Positions 33,958 to 41,727 of a stretch of DNA of 44,170 bases are shown here, piece by piece. The stretch is taken from assembly GCA_019510305.1 (NCBI GenBank), contig JAEKKN010000051.1, forward strand, positions 1 through 44,170, read 5' to 3'. Position 1 is the first letter of the stretch. Every line of letters starts with the position of its first letter. Source of the stretch: Microbacterium sp. (lineage in GTDB: Bacteria > Actinomycetota > Actinomycetes > Actinomycetales > Microbacteriaceae). The translations under genes were made by a program, and so were the position numbers. The notes below the pieces were generated by a model. It saw only the letters and a program-made list of their open reading frames with translations. It searched no databases and had not been told where the DNA came from.

Positions 33958-34785
33958 ATGACGATCACCGCCGCCGCAGACGGCTCCGCCCTGGGCAATC
34001 CCGGCCCCAACGGCTGGGCCTGGTACATCGACGACGAGAACTGGGCGGCCGGCGGATCTCCGCACGGCACGAACAATCAGGGCGAGTTGCAGGCGGTGCT
34101 CGAGCTGCTGCGGGCGACCGCGGGCACAGACGAGAAGCTCCTGATCGAGTGCGACAGCAAGTACGTGATCGACTCGATCACCAAGTGGATGCCGGGTTGG
34201 AAACGCAAGGGCTGGCGCAAGTCCGACGGCGGGCCGGTGCTCAATCGCGACCTCATGGAGGCGCTCGATGAGGCGATGCGAGGGCGCGATGTCGAGTTCT
34301 CATGGGTCAAGGGTCATGCCGGTCACCCGCTCAACGAGGCCGCCGACCAGCGCGCCAACGCCGCCGCGAAGGCGTATCAGGCGAAGCAGGAGCCGCGGCA
34401 GGGTCCCGGTTTCACGCGGGCGACGGATGCCGGGGCCGCGGTCGCCGGTTCGGCGCCGATCGCAGCGGGCGCCCGTGGGGACGATGCCTGGGGCGCAGCG
34501 CCCGCCGACGGGCCCGGCACTCCCTGGGTCCCTGAGCCTGTCGAAGGGCCCACCGCAGGACGCTTCGACAAGCTCAGCGACCCATCGGCATCTGCCGCAG
34601 CGGCATCGCTCGCCGAGCCGCTGTGGGCCGAGGCATCCGACCTGTTCGACGGTCTCGACGACGCACCCGCCGACGACCCGATCGAACTGCGCATCACGCT
34701 GAGCGGGGACGAGCATGCGCGTCTCACCGACCTCGCCGAGGCCCAGGGCGTCACCCTCGAAGAGGCTCTGCGTCGCTTGATCTGA
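33958..34785 (+). CDS. rnhA: Ribonuclease HI with REP-expanded linker and C-terminal tail domain
   Basis: 275 residues. RNase HI occupies 1-145 with the four acidic catalytic residues Asp8 (AADGS), Glu43 (NNQGELQAV), Asp66 (ECDSKYV) and Asp130 (NEAADQRAN) and the loop His120 (KGHAGH). It cuts RNA in RNA-DNA hybrids. A low-complexity linker (about 146-235) includes the peptides WVPEPVEGP and GRFDKLSDP, translated from a REP palindrome. The last about 45 residues (IELRITLSGDEHARLTDLAEAQGVTLEEALRRLI) look like a ribbon-helix-helix or coiled tail, absent from E. coli RNase HI and possibly aiding nucleic-acid binding. Confidence 0.9.
   Translation: MTITAAADGSALGNPGPNGWAWYIDDENWAAGGSPHGTNNQGELQAVLELLRATAGTDEKLLIECDSKYVIDSITKWMPGWKRKGWRKSDGGPVLNRDLMEALDEAMRGRDVEFSWVKGHAGHPLNEAADQRANAAAKAYQAKQEPRQGPGFTRATDAGAAVAGSAPIAAGARGDDAWGAAPADGPGTPWVPEPVEGPTAGRFDKLSDPSASAAAASLAEPLWAEASDLFDGLDDAPADDPIELRITLSGDEHARLTDLAEAQGVTLEEALRRLI
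34526..34583 (+). repeat. REP palindrome (copy B, both arms) inside rnhA
   Basis: The left arm (34526-34548, beginning GGGTCCCTGAGCCTGTCG) and right arm (34561-34583, CGCTTCGACAAGCTCAGCG onward) are inverted repeats with a few mismatches and a 12-bp spacer. The left arm is identical to 10172-10194 in the helicase gene. The element keeps the rnhA frame open. Confidence 0.75.
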
Positions 34786-34814
34786 CGGTCGATCCCACTT
34801 CCCCGATCGACGCA

Positions 34815-34848
34815 GAACGGGCCGGATCCCGCAGGATCCGGCCCGTTC
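34815..34848. terminator. Bidirectional hairpin terminator
   Basis: A perfect 15-bp stem (GAACGGGCCGGATCC, loop CGCA, then its complement) is followed by TT on the plus strand. It sits between the convergent rnhA and AHSA1-domain genes and can serve both. Confidence 0.85.
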
Positions 34849-34866
34849 TTCAGGAGCGGTGAACGC

Positions 34867-35847
34867 TCAGACCTTGAGCAACGTGCTCTCCATTCGGGCG
34901 TACGACGCCTCCATACCCTCGGCCATGCCGGTCGCGAGGATCATGTCGCGGGTCTCCTTGTCGGGGTACTCGATGAGCAGCGTGATGAGGGTCGCGCCGT
35001 CCTCCTCATAGAGGTTGAGGTCGTTCAGCGTCTCCGGGCCCTCGGTGCCGATCATCCGCTCGGTGGTGACGGCGCGACGCGGCGCATCGACCAGCAGCAC
35101 CTCACCCTCGAAGCCGAACGGCTCGCCCTCGGTATCTCCGACCGGCGCCCACGAGGTGCGGTGCGAACCGCCAGGCTCGATGGCGACGACGCACTCGGTC
35201 ATCTCCCATCCGTCGGGACCGAGCATCCACTGCCGCATCAGTTCCTCCTCGTTGTACGCGCGCCACACAAGCTCGCGCGGGCCGTCGACGAGACGCGTGA
35301 TGCGCACGTGGATGTCGTCGAGAAGCTCGACCCGCGTGCCCTTGCCCTGCGCGAACTCGCGGAGGTCCTGCAGCACGGCGTCGAGCTGAGCCATCGCCAT
35401 CTTGGTGCCCTCGATCACACCCATCGCGACGACCTGTTCGAGCGCCTCAGCAGAGTCGAAGTGACTCTCGCCGATCATCCGCGTGCCGTCGGCCGTCGGC
35501 TCGAACGACAGCTTCATCCGCATCGGCGCAAACCCCTCGAGCGGCTTGCCCTCGCCCTCGACGAACGAATCGAGCACCTCGAAGCTGCGCGGGCCGTCGA
35601 TCGAGAGGAACTCCCACGAACCAGAAGAGCTCTCTCCGCGCGGGCCGGTGAGCGTGTAATACGCCCGCCCGCCGACCGTGTGGTCCCAGGCGGTGAACGT
35701 CGCCGGCCACCCGGGAGGACCCCAGAAGCGCTCGAGCTGGCGCGGATCGCTGTACGCGCTCCACACGCGCTCCACGGGTGCGGCGAACTCGGCGACGATG
35801 GTCATCGTCAGGTTCTCGGGGTCGGTAGTGACGTCGGTGACGGGCAT
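34867..35847 (-). CDS. Tandem SRPBCC / AHSA1-domain protein
   Basis: This 326-residue protein has two START-like AHSA1 domains in tandem. The first (about 15-165) carries FAAPVERVWSAYSDPRQLERFWGPPGWP and the second (about 175-325) carries RLVDGPRELVWRAYNEEELMRQWMLGP. Such proteins bind hydrophobic ligands; the biochemical role of bacterial members is mostly unknown. ATG 35847 has GGGAG upstream. It follows an ArsR-family regulator by 22 bp, a common pairing in Actinomycetota, and ends at a strong terminator. Confidence 0.83.
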   Translation of the reverse strand: MPVTDVTTDPENLTMTIVAEFAAPVERVWSAYSDPRQLERFWGPPGWPATFTAWDHTVGGRAYYTLTGPRGESSSGSWEFLSIDGPRSFEVLDSFVEGEGKPLEGFAPMRMKLSFEPTADGTRMIGESHFDSAEALEQVVAMGVIEGTKMAMAQLDAVLQDLREFAQGKGTRVELLDDIHVRITRLVDGPRELVWRAYNEEELMRQWMLGPDGWEMTECVVAIEPGGSHRTSWAPVGDTEGEPFGFEGEVLLVDAPRRAVTTERMIGTEGPETLNDLNLYEEDGATLITLLIEYPDKETRDMILATGMAEGMEASYARMESTLLKV

Positions 35848-35869
35848 GTCAGTCTCCCTGTTCGTTCGG

Positions 35870-36229
35870 TTAGTTGTTCTTGTTCTTGGTGGATGCCGGC
35901 TCGGCCAGCAGATCGTCGAGCCGGGCGATGCGCGACCGCCACAGCTCTTCATATCGGGCGAGGAGCGCCCTGGCGCGGGCGATCATCTCGGGGTTCGCGC
36001 GGACGAGCCGCTCGCGTCCCTCTGCGCGCTTGATGATGAGGTCCGCAGCCTCGAGCACTGCCACGTGCTTCTGGACAGCCGCGAACGACATGTCGTATTC
36101 GGAGGCGAGGTCCGAGACGGACTGCTCACGCTCGATCGTCCGACGCAGGATGTCGCGCCGGGTAGACGTCGCCAGTGCGTGAAAGACACGGTCGACCTCC
36201 GCTTCGCTGAGTTCTCTTTGTACAACCAT
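35870..36229 (-). CDS. ArsR-family winged-helix repressor
   Basis: This 119-residue regulator has DRVFHALATSTRRDILRRTIE, SVSDLASEYDMSFAAVQKHVAVLEAADLI and the wing RAEGRERLVRANPEMI. It has no Cys, so the metal-binding ArsR/SmtB sites are absent; it belongs to the metal-independent group usually paired with AHSA1/SRPBCC genes. Its first codons (MVVQ) are part of a perfect palindrome, so it very likely represses its own two-gene operon. Confidence 0.85.
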   Translation of the reverse strand: MVVQRELSEAEVDRVFHALATSTRRDILRRTIEREQSVSDLASEYDMSFAAVQKHVAVLEAADLIIKRAEGRERLVRANPEMIARARALLARYEELWRSRIARLDDLLAEPASTKNKNN

Positions 36230-36239
36230 TTGGTTGTAC
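36220..36239. promoter_or_regulatory. Palindromic operator overlapping the ArsR start codon
   Basis: GTACAACCA, two central bases, then TGGTTGTAC form a perfect palindrome with 9-bp arms. The start codon of the regulator (36229-36227) lies at its centre. CATAAC/TAACGT just outside it on the transcribed side is the probable -10 region, so bound repressor would block transcription initiation directly. Confidence 0.78.
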
Positions 36240-36332
36240 GTTATGCCCGATCGGATGCCGTGTCAAGAGGTTCATGCGGGAGCACTGTGAAGCGACACGG
36301 ACCGGAGCTGCGGCTAGACCTCAACGAGAAAG

Positions 36333-36386
36333 CTCGGCCCTCGACGATCCGCACTCCGTGAGGAGCGTGGATCGTAGAGGGCCGAG
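36333..36386 (-). terminator. Long hairpin, probable terminator of the secreted-protein transcript
   Basis: Arms 36333-36350 and 36369-36386 pair over 18 bp with one mismatch (CTCGGCCCTCGACGATCC left arm). The 18-nt loop can pair further (ACTCC/GGAGC). On the minus strand it is followed by CTTTCTCGTT, so it terminates transcripts coming from the right. Confidence 0.75.
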
Positions 36387-36425
36387 CGGCGTCAGGGAGA
36401 CGGGGTGAGGTGACGTCCCGTCTCG

Positions 36426-36608
36426 CTACTTGCGGGGCAGGTTGACCGGCAGCCAGTCCTCGAAGCGCGTCTCGAAGATCTGAGCGCCCTCGACAGGGAG
36501 AAGAGTGCGCTCTTCGATCTGCGCGCCGTAGTACGGAGCACTGTCGTCGCGCACGACGACTCGAGGATCCTTGCGGAACGTGAGGCCGCGACGAATGAAC
36601 TCGTCCAT
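36426..36608 (-). pseudogene. Small ORF, possible C-terminal remnant of a lost gene
   Basis: The 60-residue frame reads MDEFIRRGLTFRKDPRVVV ... ETRFEDWLPVNLPRK. It looks like globular protein rather than a shadow of another gene. The same frame stays open upstream, beyond its first ATG, as CTDCRPWGPEAFG and into the end of the secreted beta-helix gene, with no good ribosome site. This suggests the tail of a larger gene whose front was lost when the present junction formed. A real small gene starting at 36608 cannot be excluded. I do not recognise the family. Between 36230 and 36425 there is only the ArsR operator and the terminator hairpin. Confidence 0.45.
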
Positions 36609-36639
36609 GCCGAAGGCCTCGGGTCCCCACGGACGACAA

Positions 36640-39261
36640 TCAGTGCAGCGCGATCCAATCGAGTGAACCGAGTTTTCGCCCTCCCGAAGGGACGAGATAC
36701 ACGTCGTGGACTCCAGAGGTTGCGGTCACCGCGACTGTCTGCGTTTCGAATCGGGCGATCGACCCGGTGGGTGTCACGCTCAGCGTGCCGATCTTCGTCC
36801 CGACAGGAGAGCCGAGTCGGATCGCATACTTCGCCTCCGCGGCTTCCGAGGCGAGCGACGCAGTGAACTGGGTGCGTCCGGCCCCGAAGTCGACGGCGCG
36901 GAACAGCATCACGTTCGCGCGGTCGATCCGTGTGACCACTGTGCCGCTTCCGCCGTCGGCCGTGGACGTCCCGATCTTGAGGGCCGCATCCTCCGCTTCC
37001 AGCTGCGTGCCCGTGGTGAGGAATGAGAATGCGTCGAGATCGCCGATTCCCGCCCAGCCGACGGAGCGGATGTACACGTCGTGCACCCCAGCGGTCGGGA
37101 CGATGCTCGCGTACTGTTCCGAGAAGCGGTCGAACCCGCCTGTCGAGTCGACGCGGAAGTCCGCGATGACCGGACCGTCCGCAGCGTCGATGCGGATTTC
37201 GAACGTCTGATTCTCGTAGGGGTCGTCTGTGGCGACGTTCATGCGCACGAGGTCGCGCCCGGCGCCGAAGTCGATGCCGCTAAATGCCTCCACGGTCCCG
37301 CCCACCAACGTCGCGCCCGAACGCCAGGCTGGGGCGCCGTACTGGTAGGCGCCGACCGTCGGGGTGGCATCGGTGGAACCGTCCGAGTGAGGCGGACGAG
37401 AAGTCGCTGCGTTGCGGGCCGGAGAGCCTTCGCCGACCGTGAAATCGTGCGTCGCCGGGTTCGAGAAAGCCGCCCCGTCATTGGGCAGATTGGTCGACAG
37501 GGTCACGCCCGCCGCACTGTCGACGTCGCCGAGGTTGTTCGTGACCTCGATGCCCTCGTACGTGCCACCGAAGAGGCTCAACGCCTTGCGGTCAGTGCCG
37601 CTGGTGTTGTTGATGACCTTCGTCCCTGAGGCATGACCGCCGTTGGGGTTGATCAGTACGACGCCGTAGGTGGTGCGGTTCCAGGTGACGTTGTCGGCCA
37701 CGATTCCGTTGATGGTCTCCAGATCGAGGTAGACCCCGGGGGCGGGAGCGACTGTCGACACCGGAGCGGCATCGCGCATCGTGTTGTGGTCGATGAGGGT
37801 GTCGCCGAGGTCCACCCTGCAGCAGACGTAGACCGCTCCCACGTCGTGCACCAGCTTCCCGTAGTGGCTCATATCGTTGTATGCGACGCGGTGGCCGGAA
37901 GCGTCATAGCCCGCAACCTTGTTGTCGATGTTGATGCTGCTGCGCCCGGTGCCGGTGATGGTGTTGTGCATGACCGTGTTGTCGGTGCCCAACAGATTGA
38001 CGCCGCCCGCGTAGCTGCCCATGTAGTCGGTGTCCGTGATGACATTGTTCACCACGCTGTTGCGCCGCCCCGTCACGAGAACACCATTGCCGGCGCTGTA
38101 CGCGATGGATGAGTTGCGCACGACGTTGTCAGAGCCGTGCACCTGAATGCCACTGGTCGTCTCACCAGCCGTCAACACATCGCAGGGGTCGGACGGCGTG
38201 ACCGTGTTGGGGTCGATCTCTAGGTCAGCGTATTCCGACACATAGCGGGCGGAAAGACCGTCAAGGACGACGTGCGTCGTGGTGGACGATGTGAGGATGC
38301 TTGTGCCCTTCAGCCCGAGCCCGACAACTTTGATGTGGGAGCGTGCCGAGAGGTCGAAGCCGAACTCACGCTGCTTGGCCTCGATCGTGACAGCCGCAGG
38401 GTCACCGCCGGGGACACGCACGTAGAGCGCGCCGGCCTGATCGTCGTAGTGCCATTCGCGGTCTCGGCCGATCAGGGCGAGCTTGCCGGAGAGCGCGTAG
38501 TAGTTCGTGGTGTTCGGGCTCAGGCCAACGCAGGAAGGCAGACTGTCCACGGTCACCGATCCGGGTGAGGAGGAGCTCACTCGGCCGGTCTCGCTGACGA
38601 ACCAGTTGTGAGACAGCAACCGTGCGCCGACCCAGTAGCCCTCGGGCTGCGACAGAGCGTCATCCCCGAGCTGCGTCTGCGTACCCCAGTCGGCGTGGGC
38701 CTTGGTAGCGTGTGCCGGATCGTCGCCTGCGTGTGGCCAGGCAGCTTCAGGCGCCATGGCATCGTCGACGAAGATCTGCTGACCCGGGAGGGCGTCGGGC
38801 AGAGTGACGTCGGCACGGAACACCGTGCCGTCTCCGACGGACTCGGCGAACTCCGATCCGCGGAGTGTCGGATCAGCCGCCGTGAGATCGGCGAGGTCGG
38901 TTGCCGTCACCGGCTCCCACGAGTTGAGCGGGTCGGATCCATCGATGACGACTCGGGCTCCGTCCGCGGCCTGGAATGTGATGGGCAGAAGCGCGGTGCC
39001 GCTCCGTTGTGGGGTCACTGTCTCGCGGAAGGTGCCCGCTTGGATGACGCAGGTGTCGCCGGGGCGGGCGACATCGGCGCAATGCTGGATGGTACGGAAT
39101 GGCGAGGACGATGAGCCGCTCCCCGCGTCATCGCCCGTCATAGAGACATGGAGTGTGCTCCCGAGCACCCCAGCAGTGGCTGGAGCCCCTGCTGCGCCGA
39201 GGAACGTGCCGGCCGCTACAGCGCCCACGACCGCAAGCGCGGCCAACCTTCGGATCTTCAT
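36640..39261 (-). CDS. Secreted right-handed beta-helix protein with C-terminal CBM6-like domains
   Basis: 873 residues. A signal peptide (about 1-30) is followed by the pectate-lyase-like opening LHVSMTGDDAGSGSSSSPFRTIQHCADVARPGDTCVIQ, shown here only to identify the family type, in two parts: STLHVSMTGDDAG and SPFRTIQHCAD. Parallel beta-helix repeats rich in Asn and Val follow (about 280-610, for example NNVITDTDY and NTITGTGRSSINID). Two carbohydrate-binding modules end the protein, the second opening QLEAEDAALKIGTS as in CBM6. It is probably an extracellular polysaccharide lyase or glycosidase; the family and substrate cannot be fixed. The operator 14 bp upstream links it to the GntR regulator and sugar importer. 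Confidence 0.78.
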   Translation of the reverse strand: MKIRRLAALAVVGAVAAGTFLGAAGAPATAGVLGSTLHVSMTGDDAGSGSSSSPFRTIQHCADVARPGDTCVIQAGTFRETVTPQRSGTALLPITFQAADGARVVIDGSDPLNSWEPVTATDLADLTAADPTLRGSEFAESVGDGTVFRADVTLPDALPGQQIFVDDAMAPEAAWPHAGDDPAHATKAHADWGTQTQLGDDALSQPEGYWVGARLLSHNWFVSETGRVSSSSPGSVTVDSLPSCVGLSPNTTNYYALSGKLALIGRDREWHYDDQAGALYVRVPGGDPAAVTIEAKQREFGFDLSARSHIKVVGLGLKGTSILTSSTTTHVVLDGLSARYVSEYADLEIDPNTVTPSDPCDVLTAGETTSGIQVHGSDNVVRNSSIAYSAGNGVLVTGRRNSVVNNVITDTDYMGSYAGGVNLLGTDNTVMHNTITGTGRSSINIDNKVAGYDASGHRVAYNDMSHYGKLVHDVGAVYVCCRVDLGDTLIDHNTMRDAAPVSTVAPAPGVYLDLETINGIVADNVTWNRTTYGVVLINPNGGHASGTKVINNTSGTDRKALSLFGGTYEGIEVTNNLGDVDSAAGVTLSTNLPNDGAAFSNPATHDFTVGEGSPARNAATSRPPHSDGSTDATPTVGAYQYGAPAWRSGATLVGGTVEAFSGIDFGAGRDLVRMNVATDDPYENQTFEIRIDAADGPVIADFRVDSTGGFDRFSEQYASIVPTAGVHDVYIRSVGWAGIGDLDAFSFLTTGTQLEAEDAALKIGTSTADGGSGTVVTRIDRANVMLFRAVDFGAGRTQFTASLASEAAEAKYAIRLGSPVGTKIGTLSVTPTGSIARFETQTVAVTATSGVHDVYLVPSGGRKLGSLDWIALH

Positions 39262-39274
39262 TGATCAGTCCAAT

Positions 39275-39290
39275 CGATAGTCGATTATCG
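39275..39290. promoter_or_regulatory. Candidate GntR operator before the beta-helix gene
   Basis: CGATA, six bases, TATCG form an inverted repeat (39275-39290). It shares ATCGATAG with the palindrome before the ABC importer and TCGATTATCG with the site before the mutarotase gene. Confidence 0.65.
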
Positions 39291-39372
39291 TCGATCGAAT
39301 CGAACCACTCTCGCACCGCTGACGTCAAGGGGCGCAGTGCGATCGGAGGCGGCTCGGAGCCAGCCCGAGCAC

Positions 39373-39693
39373 TCAGCCGAGAATGGAATCCCAGACGAGC
39401 GGGAGCGGTGCGGAGCCGTCGGGGTCGTCGTCCACGAGCGCGGCTATCGCGGCGTCCCATGCCGGGTCCACCTGAGGCAGAGCGCTCATCCGCTCGACCA
39501 TTCGCTCACGGCCGTCTCGAGTCTCGATCACGTGGAACACCGTCTCGCCGTCCACCCAGATGCGCCAGCGCACGAGGCCGCATCGAGTGAGAGCGGCGTG
39601 CAGGTGCTCGGGAATCCGGGCATGGGTGCGAGCGTACCGCTCCGCAGCTCCATGCCGTAGGCGCGTGCGATAGCCCTCCACAACCGTGCTCAT
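39373..39693 (-). CDS. L-rhamnose mutarotase family protein
   Basis: This 106-residue protein fits the RhaM family (dimeric ferredoxin-like fold): RTRLRHGAAERYARTHARIPEHLHAALTRCG with the conserved His pair region, then RWRIWVDGETVFHVIET. Family enzymes interconvert alpha and beta anomers of L-rhamnose or a similar sugar to feed catabolism. AGAGGAAG lies before ATG 39693. It is divergent from the GntR regulator and has a candidate operator 14 bp upstream. It points to a deoxyhexose such as L-rhamnose as the sugar released or imported by this locus. Confidence 0.8.
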   Translation of the reverse strand: MSTVVEGYRTRLRHGAAERYARTHARIPEHLHAALTRCGLVRWRIWVDGETVFHVIETRDGRERMVERMSALPQVDPAWDAAIAALVDDDPDGSAPLPLVWDSILG

Positions 39694-39706
39694 ATCTTCC
39701 TCTCGA

Positions 39707-39716
39707 TCGATTATCG
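39707..39716. promoter_or_regulatory. Candidate GntR operator between mutarotase and GntR genes
   Basis: TCGATTATCG is identical to 39281-39290 in front of the beta-helix gene. It lies in the 63-bp divergent gap, so it could serve the mutarotase gene and autoregulation of the GntR gene. Confidence 0.6.
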
Positions 39717-39756
39717 CTAGTCTGGCAAGAATCCGCGCACGATGAGAGGGAGCCAC

Positions 39757-40404
39757 ATGCCCGACGCAACGATAAGCAGAGGACTGCTGTCCGACCAGGT
39801 CTACGAGGTCATCCTCGCCTCGATCCTCGATGGAACTCGCGCCCCGGGGGTCCGCGTCGTGGAATCGGAAATCGCGCGGCAATTGGGCATCAGCCAAGCG
39901 CCGGTGCGCGAAGCGGTCAAGCGGCTCGTGCATGCAGGGCTCGTCGAATCCGTGCCCCGCCACGGCAGCTATGTCACAGAGATCTCGCCAGAGGAATTCA
40001 CGGTCGCGCGTACGATGCGCGCTTCGATCGAGCGGGAGGCCGCGAGGATCGCCGCCGAGGAGGCCACGGACTCGAGTCTCGAACAACTCCGCGCAATCGT
40101 CTCGCGGATGCAGAAGGCCATCGACGCCGACGACCGGGCGGCCTTTCGGGCACTGGATGTGGAGTTCCATCGCAGCGTCATCGCCTTGACCGGCAGGGCA
40201 GTGCTGGCCCGTCTCTGGGACACGCTGGAGCCGATGCTGGTCAGCCAGCGCGCAATCGGTGACCCCGGATACCTGGGCGATCGCAGCCGAGTCGTTTCGT
40301 GGCACAGCGACCTGATCCAGAAGCTTGTCGATGGAGATGCGGATGCCGCAGCCGACGCATTCGCTGAGCACGCGTCCGGCACACTGGACCACCCCTCGGC
40401 GTAG
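39757..40404 (+). CDS. GntR-family regulator, FadR (FCD) subfamily
   Basis: This 215-residue regulator has an N-terminal winged helix (LLSDQVYEVILASILDG ... VVESEIARQLGISQAPVREAVKRLVHAGLVE) and an all-helical FCD effector domain (about 85-210) with DVEFHRSVIALTG, the metal/effector His-Asp pattern. ATG 39757 is preferred because GAGAGGGAG lies 4 nt upstream; ATG 39742 is in frame without such a box. It likely binds the CGATA/TATCG palindromes in this locus and releases them when a sugar acid or sugar is present. Confidence 0.85.
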   Translation: MPDATISRGLLSDQVYEVILASILDGTRAPGVRVVESEIARQLGISQAPVREAVKRLVHAGLVESVPRHGSYVTEISPEEFTVARTMRASIEREAARIAAEEATDSSLEQLRAIVSRMQKAIDADDRAAFRALDVEFHRSVIALTGRAVLARLWDTLEPMLVSQRAIGDPGYLGDRSRVVSWHSDLIQKLVDGDADAAADAFAEHASGTLDHPSA

Positions 40405-40462
40405 TTGCAAATCAGAGAAGTTTCGCGTTACAGTGCAATCGCCTATCGATAGGCGATTGCAC
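40405..40462 (+). promoter_or_regulatory. ABC-importer promoter with 30-bp perfect palindrome
   Basis: TTGCAA (40405-40410), an 18-nt spacer and TACAGT (40429-40434) form a recognisable promoter. A perfect 30-bp palindrome (40433-40462, left arm GTGCAATCGCCTATC) covers the expected transcription start. Bound repressor there would block initiation. Confidence 0.8.
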
Positions 40463-40479
40463 TTGATCAAGGAGGATTC

Positions 40480-41727
40480 ATGCGACACAACACCCGACGC
40501 GTCGTCGCGGTGATCGCCACCTCAGCTCTCGGAGCGGGGATCTTGGCGGGCTGCTCGACGGGAGGAGGTGGGGAAGGCGGGGAGACCGAGCTGCGCATCC
40601 TGGCCAACATCACCCCCGTGCTCACGAAGGAGTATTACGAGGAACTCGTTCAGCCCTGGGTCGATGAGCACGAGGGAGTGACCGTCACCATCGAAGTTCC
40701 GAGCGGCGAGAATGTGCAGGCGACGCTGCAACAGGAGCTGGCCTCCGGCGACATCCCCGATATCGTCGCCAGCAACCTCGACCCCGTGGTCGCTCCACAA
40801 CTGCTCGCGTTCCCCGACGAGGCATGGGTGCAGGACACTCCTCTCGCCAAGGAGAATGCGCTTGACGGCAAGATCTGGCAGGTCGCGACAGGCGCGCAGA
40901 TTCAATCGCTCGTCTACTACAACAAGGATCTCTTCGCAGCCGCCGGAGTGACCGAGACCCCGACGAACATCGAGGAGTTCACCGCCGCGCTCGAAGCGGT
41001 CAAGGCCGCAGATGGGGCGACGCCGCTGGGCACCGCCGGCGAGTGGGTCACCGGCGCACAGTTCGCCATGATGGCGAATCCCGCCCTGCTGGAATCCGGC
41101 GACTTCTACACCGACGTCACCGACGGCAACGCGTCCTTCGCCGACAGCCCCTACGCCGACTACCTCGAGGCGTACGCCGGCTGGATCTCCGACGGCCTGG
41201 TCGACCCCGCAGCCCTTGGCCTGAAGTACCAGGACTCGATCGACGCGTTCACGGCCGGGACCTCCGCATCGATCGTGATGGGCAACTGGCTTGTGCCCTC
41301 GATCGACGAGGCCGGCGTCGACTTCGAGGTCGGCGTGTTCGCCACACCATCACTCACGGGAGAGACGGCACCACAGATGAGCGGCCCGGCGCAACCGTAC
41401 TCGATTCTTTCAGCATCGAAGAACCAGGACCTCGCGCTCTCACTCGTCGAGTACCTTGTCACCGACAAGAAAGCAGTCACGACCTCGCTCGAGTCGGAAG
41501 GCAACTTCCGTCAGGGATATACATATGAAGGAAGCCCGCTCAATCAGGAAGTGGGTGCAATCCTCGATGCCGCTCCCGGTCTCGTGATCGGAACCTCCGG
41601 CCCCGGAATCCCCGGCGGATTCGGTGACGAGCTGAACAAGCAGATCCAGGCGCTGTACGTGGGCACGACACCCGCCGACGCTGCAGCCGCCCTCGACGCG
41701 TGGTGGGGCCTCAATGCCGCGCAGTAA
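40480..41727 (+). CDS. Sugar ABC transporter substrate-binding lipoprotein (family 1)
   Basis: This 415-residue lipoprotein has lipobox ILAGC, a Gly-rich linker (STGGGGEGGE) and the family-1 extracellular binding-protein fold: LRILANITPVLTKEYYEELVQPWVDEH, LQQELASGDIPDIVASN, SLVYYNKDLFAAAGVTETPTN and VEYLVTDKK. It captures a mono- or oligosaccharide for the two permeases that follow. AAGGAGG precedes the ATG. No ATPase gene is present here; such CUT1 importers usually share an MsiK-type ATPase encoded elsewhere. Confidence 0.9.
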   Translation: MRHNTRRVVAVIATSALGAGILAGCSTGGGGEGGETELRILANITPVLTKEYYEELVQPWVDEHEGVTVTIEVPSGENVQATLQQELASGDIPDIVASNLDPVVAPQLLAFPDEAWVQDTPLAKENALDGKIWQVATGAQIQSLVYYNKDLFAAAGVTETPTNIEEFTAALEAVKAADGATPLGTAGEWVTGAQFAMMANPALLESGDFYTDVTDGNASFADSPYADYLEAYAGWISDGLVDPAALGLKYQDSIDAFTAGTSASIVMGNWLVPSIDEAGVDFEVGVFATPSLTGETAPQMSGPAQPYSILSASKNQDLALSLVEYLVTDKKAVTTSLESEGNFRQGYTYEGSPLNQEVGAILDAAPGLVIGTSGPGIPGGFGDELNKQIQALYVGTTPADAAAALDAWWGLNAAQ

